The notes under the pieces: generated by a model
Database searches by the model: none
What the model was told of the DNA's origin: nothing
What the model saw: the letters and a program-made list of their open reading frames with translations, nothing else
Assembly: GCF_022179125.1 (NCBI RefSeq)
Contig: NZ_BPQG01000003.1
Span: forward strand, 1-40,135
Reading direction: 5' to 3'
Length of the DNA: 40,135 bases
Source of the DNA: Methylobacterium cerastii
GTDB lineage: Bacteria > Pseudomonadota > Alphaproteobacteria > Rhizobiales > Beijerinckiaceae
Shown here: one piece after another, positions 7,877-14,941 of the stretch
Layout of the letters: each line of letters starts with the position of its first letter
How positions within the stretch are numbered: position 1 is the stretch's first letter
Program-made: the position numbers and the translations under genes

Positions 7877-8551
7877 ATGCAGACCGCCCATCAGATCGAA
7901 CGCTGGATAGAGCGCTTTCCGCTGGTCCGGAATTTCAGCGCGAGCCATCTCCAGATCGCCCGCGGCAACGTGCATTTCCCAGTGCTTGAGTCCGGCGCGA
8001 TTGCCTACGAGCTCCAGGGTGCGTGTGCGAATTACCTCATGTGCATCGATGGGAGGACCCGGGTGTTCCGGATGTCCGAGACCGGCCGTGAGATGCTGAT
8101 CTACAAGGTCGGCGCCGGCGGGACCTGCGTCCTCACCACCCAGTGCCTGCTGTCGGGTGGCGGCTTCCCCGCGCAGAGCGTCGCCGAGAGCCGGACCGAA
8201 CTGGCGGCGTTGCCGGCCGACACCTTCCGCCAACTGATGCGGGAGAGCGACGAGTTTCGGGACTTCGTCCTCGACGACTACACCAAGCTCCTGTCCGCCG
8301 TGTTCGACCTCGTCGAGGAGGTGGCCTTCGCACCGCTGGAACAACGGCTCGCGCGGCGGTTGTTGGTCGAGGCCGATGCCGGGGGGATCGTCTGGAAGAC
8401 GCACCAACAACTGGCATCGGACGTGGGGAGCGTACGGGAGGTGATAAGCCGCCTCCTGGGGGAGTGGGCCGACGCCGGCCTGGTCGAGGTCCGTCGCGGG
8501 CAGGTGCAGGTCATCGACCGAGCGGCGTTGGCCGCGGGAAGGCCCGATTAG
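7877..8551 (+). CDS. Crp/Fnr-family transcriptional regulator
   Basis: The 224-residue protein has an N-terminal cyclic-nucleotide-binding-like beta roll (about 20-125) and a long dimer helix. A C-terminal winged helix-turn-helix follows (THQQLASDVGSVREVISRLLGEW). It lacks the N-terminal Fe-S cysteine cluster of classical Fnr but has four cysteines in the sensor domain, Cys 50, 56, 84 and 90, the last two in the sequence TCVLTTQC. This suggests thiol- or persulfide-based sensing rather than cAMP or oxygen, though that is inference. It diverges from the pentapeptide-thioredoxin-CcdA operon and converges with the cyd operon, so it could regulate either. A GGGAGG run lies 10-15 bases upstream of ATG 7877. 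Confidence 0.9.
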   Translation: MQTAHQIERWIERFPLVRNFSASHLQIARGNVHFPVLESGAIAYELQGACANYLMCIDGRTRVFRMSETGREMLIYKVGAGGTCVLTTQCLLSGGGFPAQSVAESRTELAALPADTFRQLMRESDEFRDFVLDDYTKLLSAVFDLVEEVAFAPLEQRLARRLLVEADAGGIVWKTHQQLASDVGSVREVISRLLGEWADAGLVEVRRGQVQVIDRAALAAGRPD

Positions 8552-8585
8552 GCGCCTTCACCAGCTCGTCCCGGCAATGGATCGG

Positions 8586-9179
8586 TCAGCGACCATCGTC
8601 CTCGCGGACCTTTCGGCCACGAGGCAGGAGGCGATCCTTGAGTTCGAGCATCTTCTGGACCTTCGACCCGAGGGTGAGGAGGTCGACCAACCGGTCGGTC
8701 TCCAGCCGCTGCATGTCGGCGTACCAACCGGTGAGGAGTTCCAGAAGGTCGTGCATCTCACGCAGCCGAGCCTGGGCATGGACCTCCGCATCGGATTGCG
8801 GCACCTGCATCAGGGTCTCACGCAGCATCGTCAGCGTGGGATCGATCTCCCGCTTCTTGCGCTCCTCGACCAGGGTGCGGACGATCTGCCAGATGTCCTC
8901 CGGCGTGGAGAAGTAGTCGCGACGGTCCCCCGGCACGTGCTGTAGCCGCACGAGCTTCCAGGCCTGCAGCTCCTTCAGTCCCATGCTTACGTTGGAACGC
9001 GACAGGCCGAGCCGCGCGACGATCTCGTCGGCGTTGAGCGGGCGCTCGGCGACGAACAGCACGGCATAGATCTGCCCGACCGTGCGGTTGATGCCCCAGC
9101 GGGATCCCATCTCGCCGAAATGCAGGACGAAGGTCTGGACGAGGGGAGGAAGCTGCACGGAAGCTCTGCGTTCGATCAT
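8586..9179 (-). CDS. GbsR/MarR-family transcriptional regulator
   Basis: The 197-residue protein contains a MarR-type winged helix (LNADEIVARLGLSRSNVSMGLKELQAWKLV, then the wing HVPGDRRDYFSTPEDIW) and a long C-terminal helical dimerisation region rich in Leu and Glu. This layout matches the GbsR group. Start 9179 (MIERRASVQL) is chosen because the longer frame to 9236 would overlap the upstream small gene; no Shine-Dalgarno sequence is obvious, so translation may depend on the preceding gene 13 bp away. As the last gene of the cydAB operon it is the natural candidate to bind the palindrome in front of cydA. Confidence 0.85.
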   Translation of the reverse strand: MIERRASVQLPPLVQTFVLHFGEMGSRWGINRTVGQIYAVLFVAERPLNADEIVARLGLSRSNVSMGLKELQAWKLVRLQHVPGDRRDYFSTPEDIWQIVRTLVEERKKREIDPTLTMLRETLMQVPQSDAEVHAQARLREMHDLLELLTGWYADMQRLETDRLVDLLTLGSKVQKMLELKDRLLPRGRKVREDDGR

Positions 9180-9192
9180 CGGAGAGGAGCGC

Positions 9193-9324
9193 TCAGCCGG
9201 CCTTGAGCCAGGTGCGCAGGACGAAGGCGACGACACCGAGCGCCAGCACGCTGCCGAGCCAGATCGCGGCGAGCCAGGCGAGGCGTCGCCAGAGCGGTCC
9301 CGGCTCGGTCGGGATCGGGGCCAT
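9193..9324 (-). CDS. DUF2474 small membrane protein of the bd-oxidase operon
   Basis: The 43-residue protein begins at ATG 9324, overlapping the cydB stop as ATGA. After a short Pro-rich start it forms one transmembrane helix (LAWLAAIWLGSVLALGVVAF) and ends RTWLKAG. Small single-helix proteins of this type, annotated DUF2474, commonly follow cydB/cioB and are thought to play a CydX-like structural role in the oxidase. Translational coupling to cydB supports a fixed stoichiometry. It is short enough to be missed by automatic gene callers. Confidence 0.82.
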   Translation of the reverse strand: MAPIPTEPGPLWRRLAWLAAIWLGSVLALGVVAFVLRTWLKAG

Positions 9325-10331
9325 CAGTGATAGCCGTCCGCGTCGACCTTCCCGCGAAACACCCAATAGGCATAGCCGGTGTAGGTCAGGATGATCGGGA
9401 TCAGCACCGAGGCCCCGACCAGGATGAAGACCTGGCTGGAATGGGGGGACGCCGCCTGCCAGATCGTCACGCGACCCGGCACGACGTCGGGGAAGATGCT
9501 GATCCCGAGGCCGACGAACGAGAGCAGGAACAGTCCGAGCGAGATCAGGAACGGCCAGCGGTCCCGCCCTCCCTTGAGGGTGCGATGGAGGAAAAAGGCC
9601 GCGATCCCGACGAGCAGCGGCACCTGCGTGGTCAGAAGGACGTTCGGCATCGCGAACCAATTCTGCCAATACTTGCCTTCCAGGAACGGCGTCACGGCGC
9701 TGACCGCCGCGATGGCCAGCACCGTGGCGACGCCGAGGCGCAGCGACAGCGCGCGCGCGCGGTCGTGGAGCGGTCCCTCGGTGCGCATCACCAGCCATGT
9801 CGCGCCGAGCAGCGCGTAACCGCACACCAGCCCGATCCCCACCAGCACGCTGAAGGGCGACAGCCAGTCCCACCAGCCGCCGGCATAGGCGCGGCCCTGG
9901 ACCTTGATGCCCTGCAGCAGGGCCCCGAGCGCGATGCCCTGCGCCAGGGTCGCGACGACGGAACCGCCGGTGAAGGCGATGTCCCAGAGGGCGCGGTGAC
10001 GTGGGTCGCGCCAGCGGAACTCGAAGGCGACGCCGCGGAAGACGAGGCCAAGCAGCATCGCGATGATCGGCGCGTAGAGCGCCGGCATGATGATGGCGTA
10101 GGCCAGAGGGAAGACCGCGAACAGGCCGCCGCCGCCGAGGACGAGCCAGGTCTCGTTGCCGTCCCAGACGGGGGCGACGGAGTTCATCGCGGTGTCGCGC
10201 TCCGGACCCGGCCGGAAGGCCGGGAACAGGATGCCGATCCCCAGGTCGAAGCCGTCCATGACGATGTAGGCGAACACCGCGAACGCGATGATCAGAGCCC
10301 AGACGACGGTGAGGTCCACGTTCTCGAACAT
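9324..10331 (-). CDS. cydB: cytochrome bd-type (cyanide-insensitive) ubiquinol oxidase subunit II
   Basis: The 335-residue integral membrane protein has about eight to nine helices. The N-terminal signature VMDGFDLGIGILFP and the WDGNETWLVLGGGGLFAVFP block are diagnostic of CydB/CioB. It pairs with CydA to oxidise ubiquinol and reduce oxygen to water without pumping protons. It starts 10 bp after the cydA stop and overlaps the DUF2474 gene by four bases. Confidence 0.96.
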   Translation of the reverse strand: MFENVDLTVVWALIIAFAVFAYIVMDGFDLGIGILFPAFRPGPERDTAMNSVAPVWDGNETWLVLGGGGLFAVFPLAYAIIMPALYAPIIAMLLGLVFRGVAFEFRWRDPRHRALWDIAFTGGSVVATLAQGIALGALLQGIKVQGRAYAGGWWDWLSPFSVLVGIGLVCGYALLGATWLVMRTEGPLHDRARALSLRLGVATVLAIAAVSAVTPFLEGKYWQNWFAMPNVLLTTQVPLLVGIAAFFLHRTLKGGRDRWPFLISLGLFLLSFVGLGISIFPDVVPGRVTIWQAASPHSSQVFILVGASVLIPIILTYTGYAYWVFRGKVDADGYH

Positions 10332-10341
10332 CGCGATGCCC

Positions 10342-11760
10342 TCACTCGGCCGGCTGCAGGATACGGCCGGGGCCGACCGAGGGCGCCGGGGTGATGCCCG
10401 CCGCCCGGACCGGGTTGCCGGGCTCGACCCCGCGCTCGCCCGGCTGGGGGGCCTTCGCCATCAGTCGCAGGATGTAGAGGATGCCCATCGAGAACACCGC
10501 GAAGTAGATGACCACGAAGGCCGTGAGAGAGGCCGCGACCGCCGGCGCCGAAAGCGGCGAGGCGGACTCGGTCGTCCGCAGCAGGCCGTAGACGGTGAAG
10601 GGCTGGCGCCCGACCTCGGTGGTGATCCAGCCGGCGACCACCGCGACGAAGCCCGCCGGACCCATCGCCAGGGCGAAGCGGTGCAACGGCGTCCACTCGT
10701 AGAGCCGGCGCTTGTACCGGGCCACGAGGCTGACGACCCCCAGCAGCAGCATCAGCATACCGAGCGCGATCATCACTCGGAACGACCAGAACACCACCGG
10801 CACCGGGGGCCAGTTCGTCCGCGGGATGGAGTCGAGGCCCTTCAGCGGCGCGTTCAGGTCGTGCTTGAGGATCAGCGAGGACAGCTTCGGGATGGAGACC
10901 TGGTAGTCCATTCTCCCGGCCTCCTGGTTCGGCAGGCCGAACAGGATCAGCGGCGCCCCGTCGGGATGGCTCTCGTAATGGCCTTCCATCGCCATCACCT
11001 TGGCGGGCTGGTGCTCAAGGGTGTTGAGCCCGTGCGCGTCGCCGGCCAGGATCTGGAGGGGTGCGACGAGCGCCGCCATCCACATCGCCATCGAGAACAT
11101 CGTCCGGGCGCCGATGTTGAAGCGGTCGCGCAGGAGGTGCCAGGCGCCGACGGCGCCGACGACGAGCGAGGTCGTGAGGTAAGCGGCGAGCACCATGTGG
11201 ACGAGGCGGTAGGGGAAGGACGGGTTGAAGACGATCGCCCACCAGTCCTCCGGCACGAACTGGCCGGCCGCGTTGACGCCGTAGCCCTGCGGCGTCTGCA
11301 TCCACGAGTTCACCGACAGGATCCAGAAGGCGGAGAAGAAGGTCCCGAAGGCGACGGCCAGGGTGGCGAGGAAGTGCAGGCGCGGCCCGACCTTTCGCAT
11401 GCCGAACAGCATCACGCCGAGGAAGCCGGCCTCAAGGAAGAACGCGGAGAGAACCTCGTAGGCCATCAGCGGCCCGAGCACGGGCCCGGTCTTGTCAGAA
11501 AACACCGACCAGTTGGTGCCGAACTGGTAGGACATCACCAGTCCCGAGACGACCCCCATCGCGAAGACGATGGCGAAGATCTTGATCCAGTATTTGAACA
11601 GATCCATGAAGACCTGCCGACCGGTCGCGAGCCACAGCCCTTCGAGGACCGCGAGGAAGCTCGCGAGGCCAATCGAGAAGACCGGGAAGATGATGTGAAA
11701 GGCGACCGTGAAGCCGAACTGCGCGCGGGCCAGCACGAGAGCGTCGATGTTGGACAGCAT
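10342..11760 (-). CDS. cydA: cytochrome bd-type (cyanide-insensitive) ubiquinol oxidase subunit I
   Basis: The 472-residue haem-bearing subunit opens with LARAQFGFTVAFHIIFP (His 22 corresponds to the b595 axial His). It contains the quinol-loop end GWITTEVGRQPFTVYGLLRT, where Phe replaces the commoner Trp after GRQP. The short Q-loop and total length match the CioA subgroup, which resists cyanide and sulfide. This fits its position next to sulfide oxidation genes, since sulfide poisons haem-copper oxidases. GGAG lies close upstream of ATG 11760 and a perfect 20-bp palindrome lies 42 bp upstream. Confidence 0.96.
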   Translation of the reverse strand: MLSNIDALVLARAQFGFTVAFHIIFPVFSIGLASFLAVLEGLWLATGRQVFMDLFKYWIKIFAIVFAMGVVSGLVMSYQFGTNWSVFSDKTGPVLGPLMAYEVLSAFFLEAGFLGVMLFGMRKVGPRLHFLATLAVAFGTFFSAFWILSVNSWMQTPQGYGVNAAGQFVPEDWWAIVFNPSFPYRLVHMVLAAYLTTSLVVGAVGAWHLLRDRFNIGARTMFSMAMWMAALVAPLQILAGDAHGLNTLEHQPAKVMAMEGHYESHPDGAPLILFGLPNQEAGRMDYQVSIPKLSSLILKHDLNAPLKGLDSIPRTNWPPVPVVFWSFRVMIALGMLMLLLGVVSLVARYKRRLYEWTPLHRFALAMGPAGFVAVVAGWITTEVGRQPFTVYGLLRTTESASPLSAPAVAASLTAFVVIYFAVFSMGILYILRLMAKAPQPGERGVEPGNPVRAAGITPAPSVGPGRILQPAE

Positions 11761-11801
11761 GGAGGAACTCCGGGCGCGCCTTGATTTCGGGACTTATCGC
11801 A

Positions 11802-11821
11802 TTTTCAGGAATTCCTGAAAA
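11802..11821. promoter_or_regulatory. perfect 20-bp palindrome upstream of cydA, candidate GbsR/MarR operator
   Basis: TTTTCAGGAATTCCTGAAAA reads identically on both strands, and the flanks CGCA/TGCG continue the symmetry with a one-base offset. It lies 42-61 bp upstream of the cydA start, where a repressor would cover the promoter. Perfect palindromes of 16-20 bp are typical of MarR/GbsR dimers, and the last operon gene encodes one. Confidence 0.65.
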
Positions 11822-11954
11822 GTGCGACATGAGAGCGGCCGTTGCCGGGATCGGGGCGGACCGGGGAGCGGATGGGGGTCCTCGACGTGTACCGCGGTCT
11901 AGGTCGCGAAAGCCCTCTGGGCCGATACGGCCACGACCCGGGCGGCAGCCGTCC

Positions 11955-12416
11955 TCAGGGGTGGACGTAGGAAAAGCCCATCCCCTGCAGTCGGACGATC
12001 TCCGCCACCCCGCTCGGGACGATGTCGGCCTCGGTCACCCCGTGCAGCTCGTGCCAATCGATCTTCCGCTGAGTCAGGGTGTTCCTGCAGATGAGGAACC
12101 TGACCCCCTCCGCCTTGAGGTCGTCGATCCGTTGCGCGAGCATCGGGTCCTTGGCCGCCATCTGGAACAGGTCGACGCCGTCGCCGAAATCCACCACGCG
12201 GATCTGGATGTGGTCCTTGCCCACGGACTCGACGTGGTTCCTGAGGTTTCCGAGGATGTGCTTGAAGTAGGTCGCGTTGTCCGGCCTGCCGCCATCGTTC
12301 TGGTAGACGACCTTCTGGTCGGAATAATACCCGGCGGGTACGTCGTCAGCCGCCATGGCGGGGATCGCCATCAGCGCGAGCAACGGGAGCAGCGTGGCGA
12401 ACGTCCGGCGTCTCAT
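11955..12416 (-). CDS. exported DsrE-family protein
   Basis: The 153-residue protein has a signal peptide (RRRTFATLLPLLALMAIPAMAAD) and a DsrE/DsrF-like fold (KVVYQNDGG..., HIQIRVVDFGDGVDLF, GVRFLICRNTL). One cysteine, in FLICRNT, sits at the position that carries sulfur in many DsrE proteins. Such proteins relay or bind sulfane sulfur. AGGAGA lies upstream of ATG 12416 and the gene begins 36 bp after the stop of the sulfide:quinone oxidoreductase, so it is very likely co-transcribed and could receive persulfide on the periplasmic side. Confidence 0.83.
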   Translation of the reverse strand: MRRRTFATLLPLLALMAIPAMAADDVPAGYYSDQKVVYQNDGGRPDNATYFKHILGNLRNHVESVGKDHIQIRVVDFGDGVDLFQMAAKDPMLAQRIDDLKAEGVRFLICRNTLTQRKIDWHELHGVTEADIVPSGVAEIVRLQGMGFSYVHP

Positions 12417-12452
12417 GGGCGTCTTCTCCTGATAATTTCAGTGCGGGCAGGT

Positions 12453-14126
12453 TCAGGCGGCGGCCTTCGGCTTGGCCATCCATTCCCGCCCCTTGAGCAT
12501 CGCCTTCCAGTAGATCGGCGGCAGCATGCGCTCCTTGAGGAACCACGCCATCCTGCTCGGCTTCGTGCCGTCGATGAACCAGGACGGGAAGCTCGGCAGC
12601 AGCGCACCGCCGTAGCCGAACTCGGCGAGCAGGATCTTGCCGCGTTCGACGGTGAGCGGACAGGAGCCGTATCCGTCATAGGCGACATGCGGAGCGCGGA
12701 CGTAGCCAAGGTCGTGCAACAGGTTATGAGCGACGACCGGTGCCTGCTTGCGCGCGGCCGCGGCCGTCTTGGCGTTAGGAGCGCTGCAGGCGTCGCCGAG
12801 GGCGTAGACGTCCGGGAAACGGGTATGGCGCAGGCTTGCCTGATCGACCTCCACCCAACCGTTTGCATCCGCCAGCGGTGAGGCCCTGACGAAGTCCGGT
12901 GCCCGCTGGGGCGGCGTCACGTGGATCATGTCGAAGGGCACTTCGACCGTCGATGGCGATCCATCCCCGGCCTTCGTCGCAAACCAGGCCCGCTTGGCCG
13001 ACCCGTCGATGCGCGTCAGCGTATGCCCGAAATGGAGTCCGGCCCGATAGCGCTCGACGTATTCCATCAGTGCCGGCACGTACTCCTTCACGCCGAACAG
13101 GACGGGGCCGGCGTTGAAGAAATCGATCTCGATGTTCCCGAGCCGGCCCTCGCGGCGCCAATGGTCTGCGGAGAGGTAGAGGGCCTTCTGGGGCGCCCCG
13201 GCGCATTTGATCGGCATCGGCGGCTGCGTGAACACGGCCCGTCCCGAGCGCAGGCCCTGAACCAGCTCCCAGGTATAGGGCGCGAGGTCGTACCGGTAGT
13301 TCGAGGTGACCCCGTTGCGCCCGAGGGTCTCGCCCAGTCCCTCGATGCCTCCCCAGTTCAGGGTCAGGCCGGACGCGACGATCAGGCGGTCGTAGGTGAC
13401 GACCCGGCAGCCCTCCAGGATGACGGCCTTCCTCTCCGGCTCGAAGGCCGCCACCGCCGCCTTGATCCAGCGTACCCCGTCGGGGATGAGCGAGGCCATC
13501 GTGCGCGCCGTCGTCGCCGGCTCGAAGACGCCGCCGCCGACCATGGTCCAGCCCGGCTGGTAGTAGTGCACGTCGGCCGGCTCGATGATGGCGATGTCGA
13601 GGTCGGGCTTGCGCGACCTCAGGCTCGCTGCGACGGCGATGCCGCCGGCTCCGCCTCCGACGATCACCACGGTGTGGCTCGCCTCCGCGCCGTCGGTCGG
13701 GACGCGCCCCCCGGAAGCGATGCGCCGGGCGACGCCGTTCATGTCATAGCCCGCGGCCTTCGCCGTAGCGAGGATGGCGGACAGGGGGCGCCCGCGGCGG
13801 CCCTCGTCCAGGGACCAGAGCGTGGTGGATCGCGTGCCGGTACGGCAATAGGCGAGGACGGGTCCGGGCAGCGCCCGCATCGCCACGCCGAAGGCCTCGG
13901 CGTCCGCATCGGTCACGGCTCCCGAGACCACCGGAAGATAGCGCGCGTCGAGACCCGCCTCCGTCGCCGCCCGCTCGATCTCGGCGAAGCCCGGCTGGTC
14001 GGCACCCTCGCCGTCGGGACGGTTGCAGATGATCGACCCGAACCCGAGCCGGGCGGCCTCGGAAAGGTCGGTCGGTCGTAGCTGCCCTGTCACCGACAGG
14101 CCCTGATCGATCCGCTTCACGTCCAT
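12453..14126 (-). CDS. DUF442 (rhodanese/phosphatase-like) domain fused to type II sulfide:quinone oxidoreductase
   Basis: The 557-residue fusion has a DUF442 domain at residues 1-110, with NRPDGE near 35 and the active-site loop YCRTGTRS (Cys 94). From about 150 it is a flavoprotein with the FAD motif VVIVGGGAGG (157-162). Two cysteines sit in exactly the contexts of human SQOR: PIKCAGAPQKALYLS (Cys 308) and DGYGSCPLTVERGKILLAEF (Cys 489). These are the redox cysteines that take sulfide sulfur. The predicted reaction is H2S oxidation to sulfane sulfur, with electrons to ubiquinone; the DUF442 loop resembles rhodanese (C-R-x-G-x-R) and may pass the sulfur to thiol acceptors. Automatic annotation would probably read the first domain as a tyrosine phosphatase. 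A good promoter lies upstream. Confidence 0.92.
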   Translation of the reverse strand: MDVKRIDQGLSVTGQLRPTDLSEAARLGFGSIICNRPDGEGADQPGFAEIERAATEAGLDARYLPVVSGAVTDADAEAFGVAMRALPGPVLAYCRTGTRSTTLWSLDEGRRGRPLSAILATAKAAGYDMNGVARRIASGGRVPTDGAEASHTVVIVGGGAGGIAVAASLRSRKPDLDIAIIEPADVHYYQPGWTMVGGGVFEPATTARTMASLIPDGVRWIKAAVAAFEPERKAVILEGCRVVTYDRLIVASGLTLNWGGIEGLGETLGRNGVTSNYRYDLAPYTWELVQGLRSGRAVFTQPPMPIKCAGAPQKALYLSADHWRREGRLGNIEIDFFNAGPVLFGVKEYVPALMEYVERYRAGLHFGHTLTRIDGSAKRAWFATKAGDGSPSTVEVPFDMIHVTPPQRAPDFVRASPLADANGWVEVDQASLRHTRFPDVYALGDACSAPNAKTAAAARKQAPVVAHNLLHDLGYVRAPHVAYDGYGSCPLTVERGKILLAEFGYGGALLPSFPSWFIDGTKPSRMAWFLKERMLPPIYWKAMLKGREWMAKPKAAA

Positions 14127-14153
14127 GATCCGGCTCCTCGCCTCGTCTTCGAT

Positions 14154-14175
14154 ATATCATTATGTATATTGATAT
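14154..14175. promoter_or_regulatory. ATATCA-N10-TGATAT dyad, candidate ArsR (BigR-like) operator
   Basis: A perfect 6-bp dyad in a very AT-rich divergent region overlaps the predicted -10 element of the sulfide oxidoreductase promoter. BigR/SqrR-type ArsR repressors bind AT-rich dyads at sulfide operons. The ArsR gene at 15829 belongs to the divergent operon controlled from this region. Confidence 0.5.
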
Positions 14176-14187
14176 TCTTATCTCCAA
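14159..14187 (-). promoter_or_regulatory. sigma-70-type promoter of the DUF442-SQR gene
   Basis: On the minus strand TTGGAG (14187-14182) is followed after exactly 17 bases by CATAAT (14164-14159), giving a start near 14152 and a short leader before ATG 14126. Confidence 0.55.
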
Positions 14188-14197
14188 AAAACACATA

Positions 14198-14226
14198 TTG
14201 ACTTTCGATACAAGGGGAAACACATA
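14198..14226 (+). promoter_or_regulatory. possible promoter of the peroxiredoxin-persulfide dioxygenase operon
   Basis: TTGACT (14198-14203) is a good -35 hexamer. Seventeen bases later CACATA is only a weak -10 match. The position, 45 bp before ATG 14271, is right for the rightward operon; the weak -10 could mean an activator or a different sigma factor. Confidence 0.35.
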
Positions 14227-14270
14227 GATGTTCTGAGAAGACACAGGACGCCTGAGATGGATGTCACTTC

Positions 14271-14939
14271 ATGACTAGCGATAATGACGTGCCGGTGGTG
14301 GCCGAGCGACCGGGATGCCCGCCGCTCATCGGCGATACGGCACCGGCGTTCCGGGCCCGCACGACGATGGGTGAGCGCAGCCTCGACGCGTATCGCGGCC
14401 GCTGGCTCGTGCTGTTCTCCCATCCGGCCGACTTCACGCCTGTCTGCACCAGCGAGTTCGTCGCGTTCGCCAAGGCCTATGAGCGCTTCCAGGGCCTCGA
14501 CTGCGACCTCCTCGCCCTCTCGGTCGACAGCCTCTCGTCCCACCTCGCCTGGAAGCACAGCATCGAGCAGCGCTTCGGCGTGCGGGTGCCGTTCCCGATC
14601 ATCGAGGACCCGGCCATGGGCATCGCCCGCGCCTACGGCATGCTGCCGGCCCGCGCGACCTCCAGCGCCACCGTGCGCACCACCTTCGTGATCGATCCGG
14701 AAGGGACCGTCCGCGCGACCCTCGCCTACCCGATGACCGTGGGACGCAGCGTCGAGGAGATCGTGCGCCTCGTCTCCGCCCTGCAGGCCACCGACGCGTC
14801 CGAGGTCTCGACGCCGGAGGGATGGCGTCCGGGCGAGCCGGTGCTGGCGACGCCGCCCCTCACGTTCGACGAGATCGCCGCCCCCGCCCAGGACACGGGC
14901 CAGGGCGCCGATTGGTACTACCGCCTGGGGAGACTTTGA
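14271..14939 (+). CDS. peroxiredoxin, Prx6 (1-Cys-like) group
   Basis: The 222-residue protein carries the peroxiredoxin active site HPADFTPVCTSEF (peroxidatic Cys 59 within P-x3-T-x2-C) and the Prx6-type C-terminal domain (VGRSVEEIVRLVSALQ, TPEGWRPGEPVL, YYRLGRL). Further cysteines are Cys 16 and one in LDCDL. It reduces peroxides; in this operon, with persulfide dioxygenase three bases downstream, it may also act on persulfides or on peroxide made during sulfide oxidation, which is inference. An upstream in-frame alternative start is excluded by a stop. Confidence 0.92.
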   Translation: MTSDNDVPVVAERPGCPPLIGDTAPAFRARTTMGERSLDAYRGRWLVLFSHPADFTPVCTSEFVAFAKAYERFQGLDCDLLALSVDSLSSHLAWKHSIEQRFGVRVPFPIIEDPAMGIARAYGMLPARATSSATVRTTFVIDPEGTVRATLAYPMTVGRSVEEIVRLVSALQATDASEVSTPEGWRPGEPVLATPPLTFDEIAAPAQDTGQGADWYYRLGRL

Positions 14940-14941
14940 CC

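Noticed and set aside
10288-11784. Long plus-strand ORF of 498 residues
   Set aside because: It is the antisense shadow of cydA; composition is His/Arg/Asp/Gly-rich with no motif, while the minus strand encodes a clear oxidase subunit.
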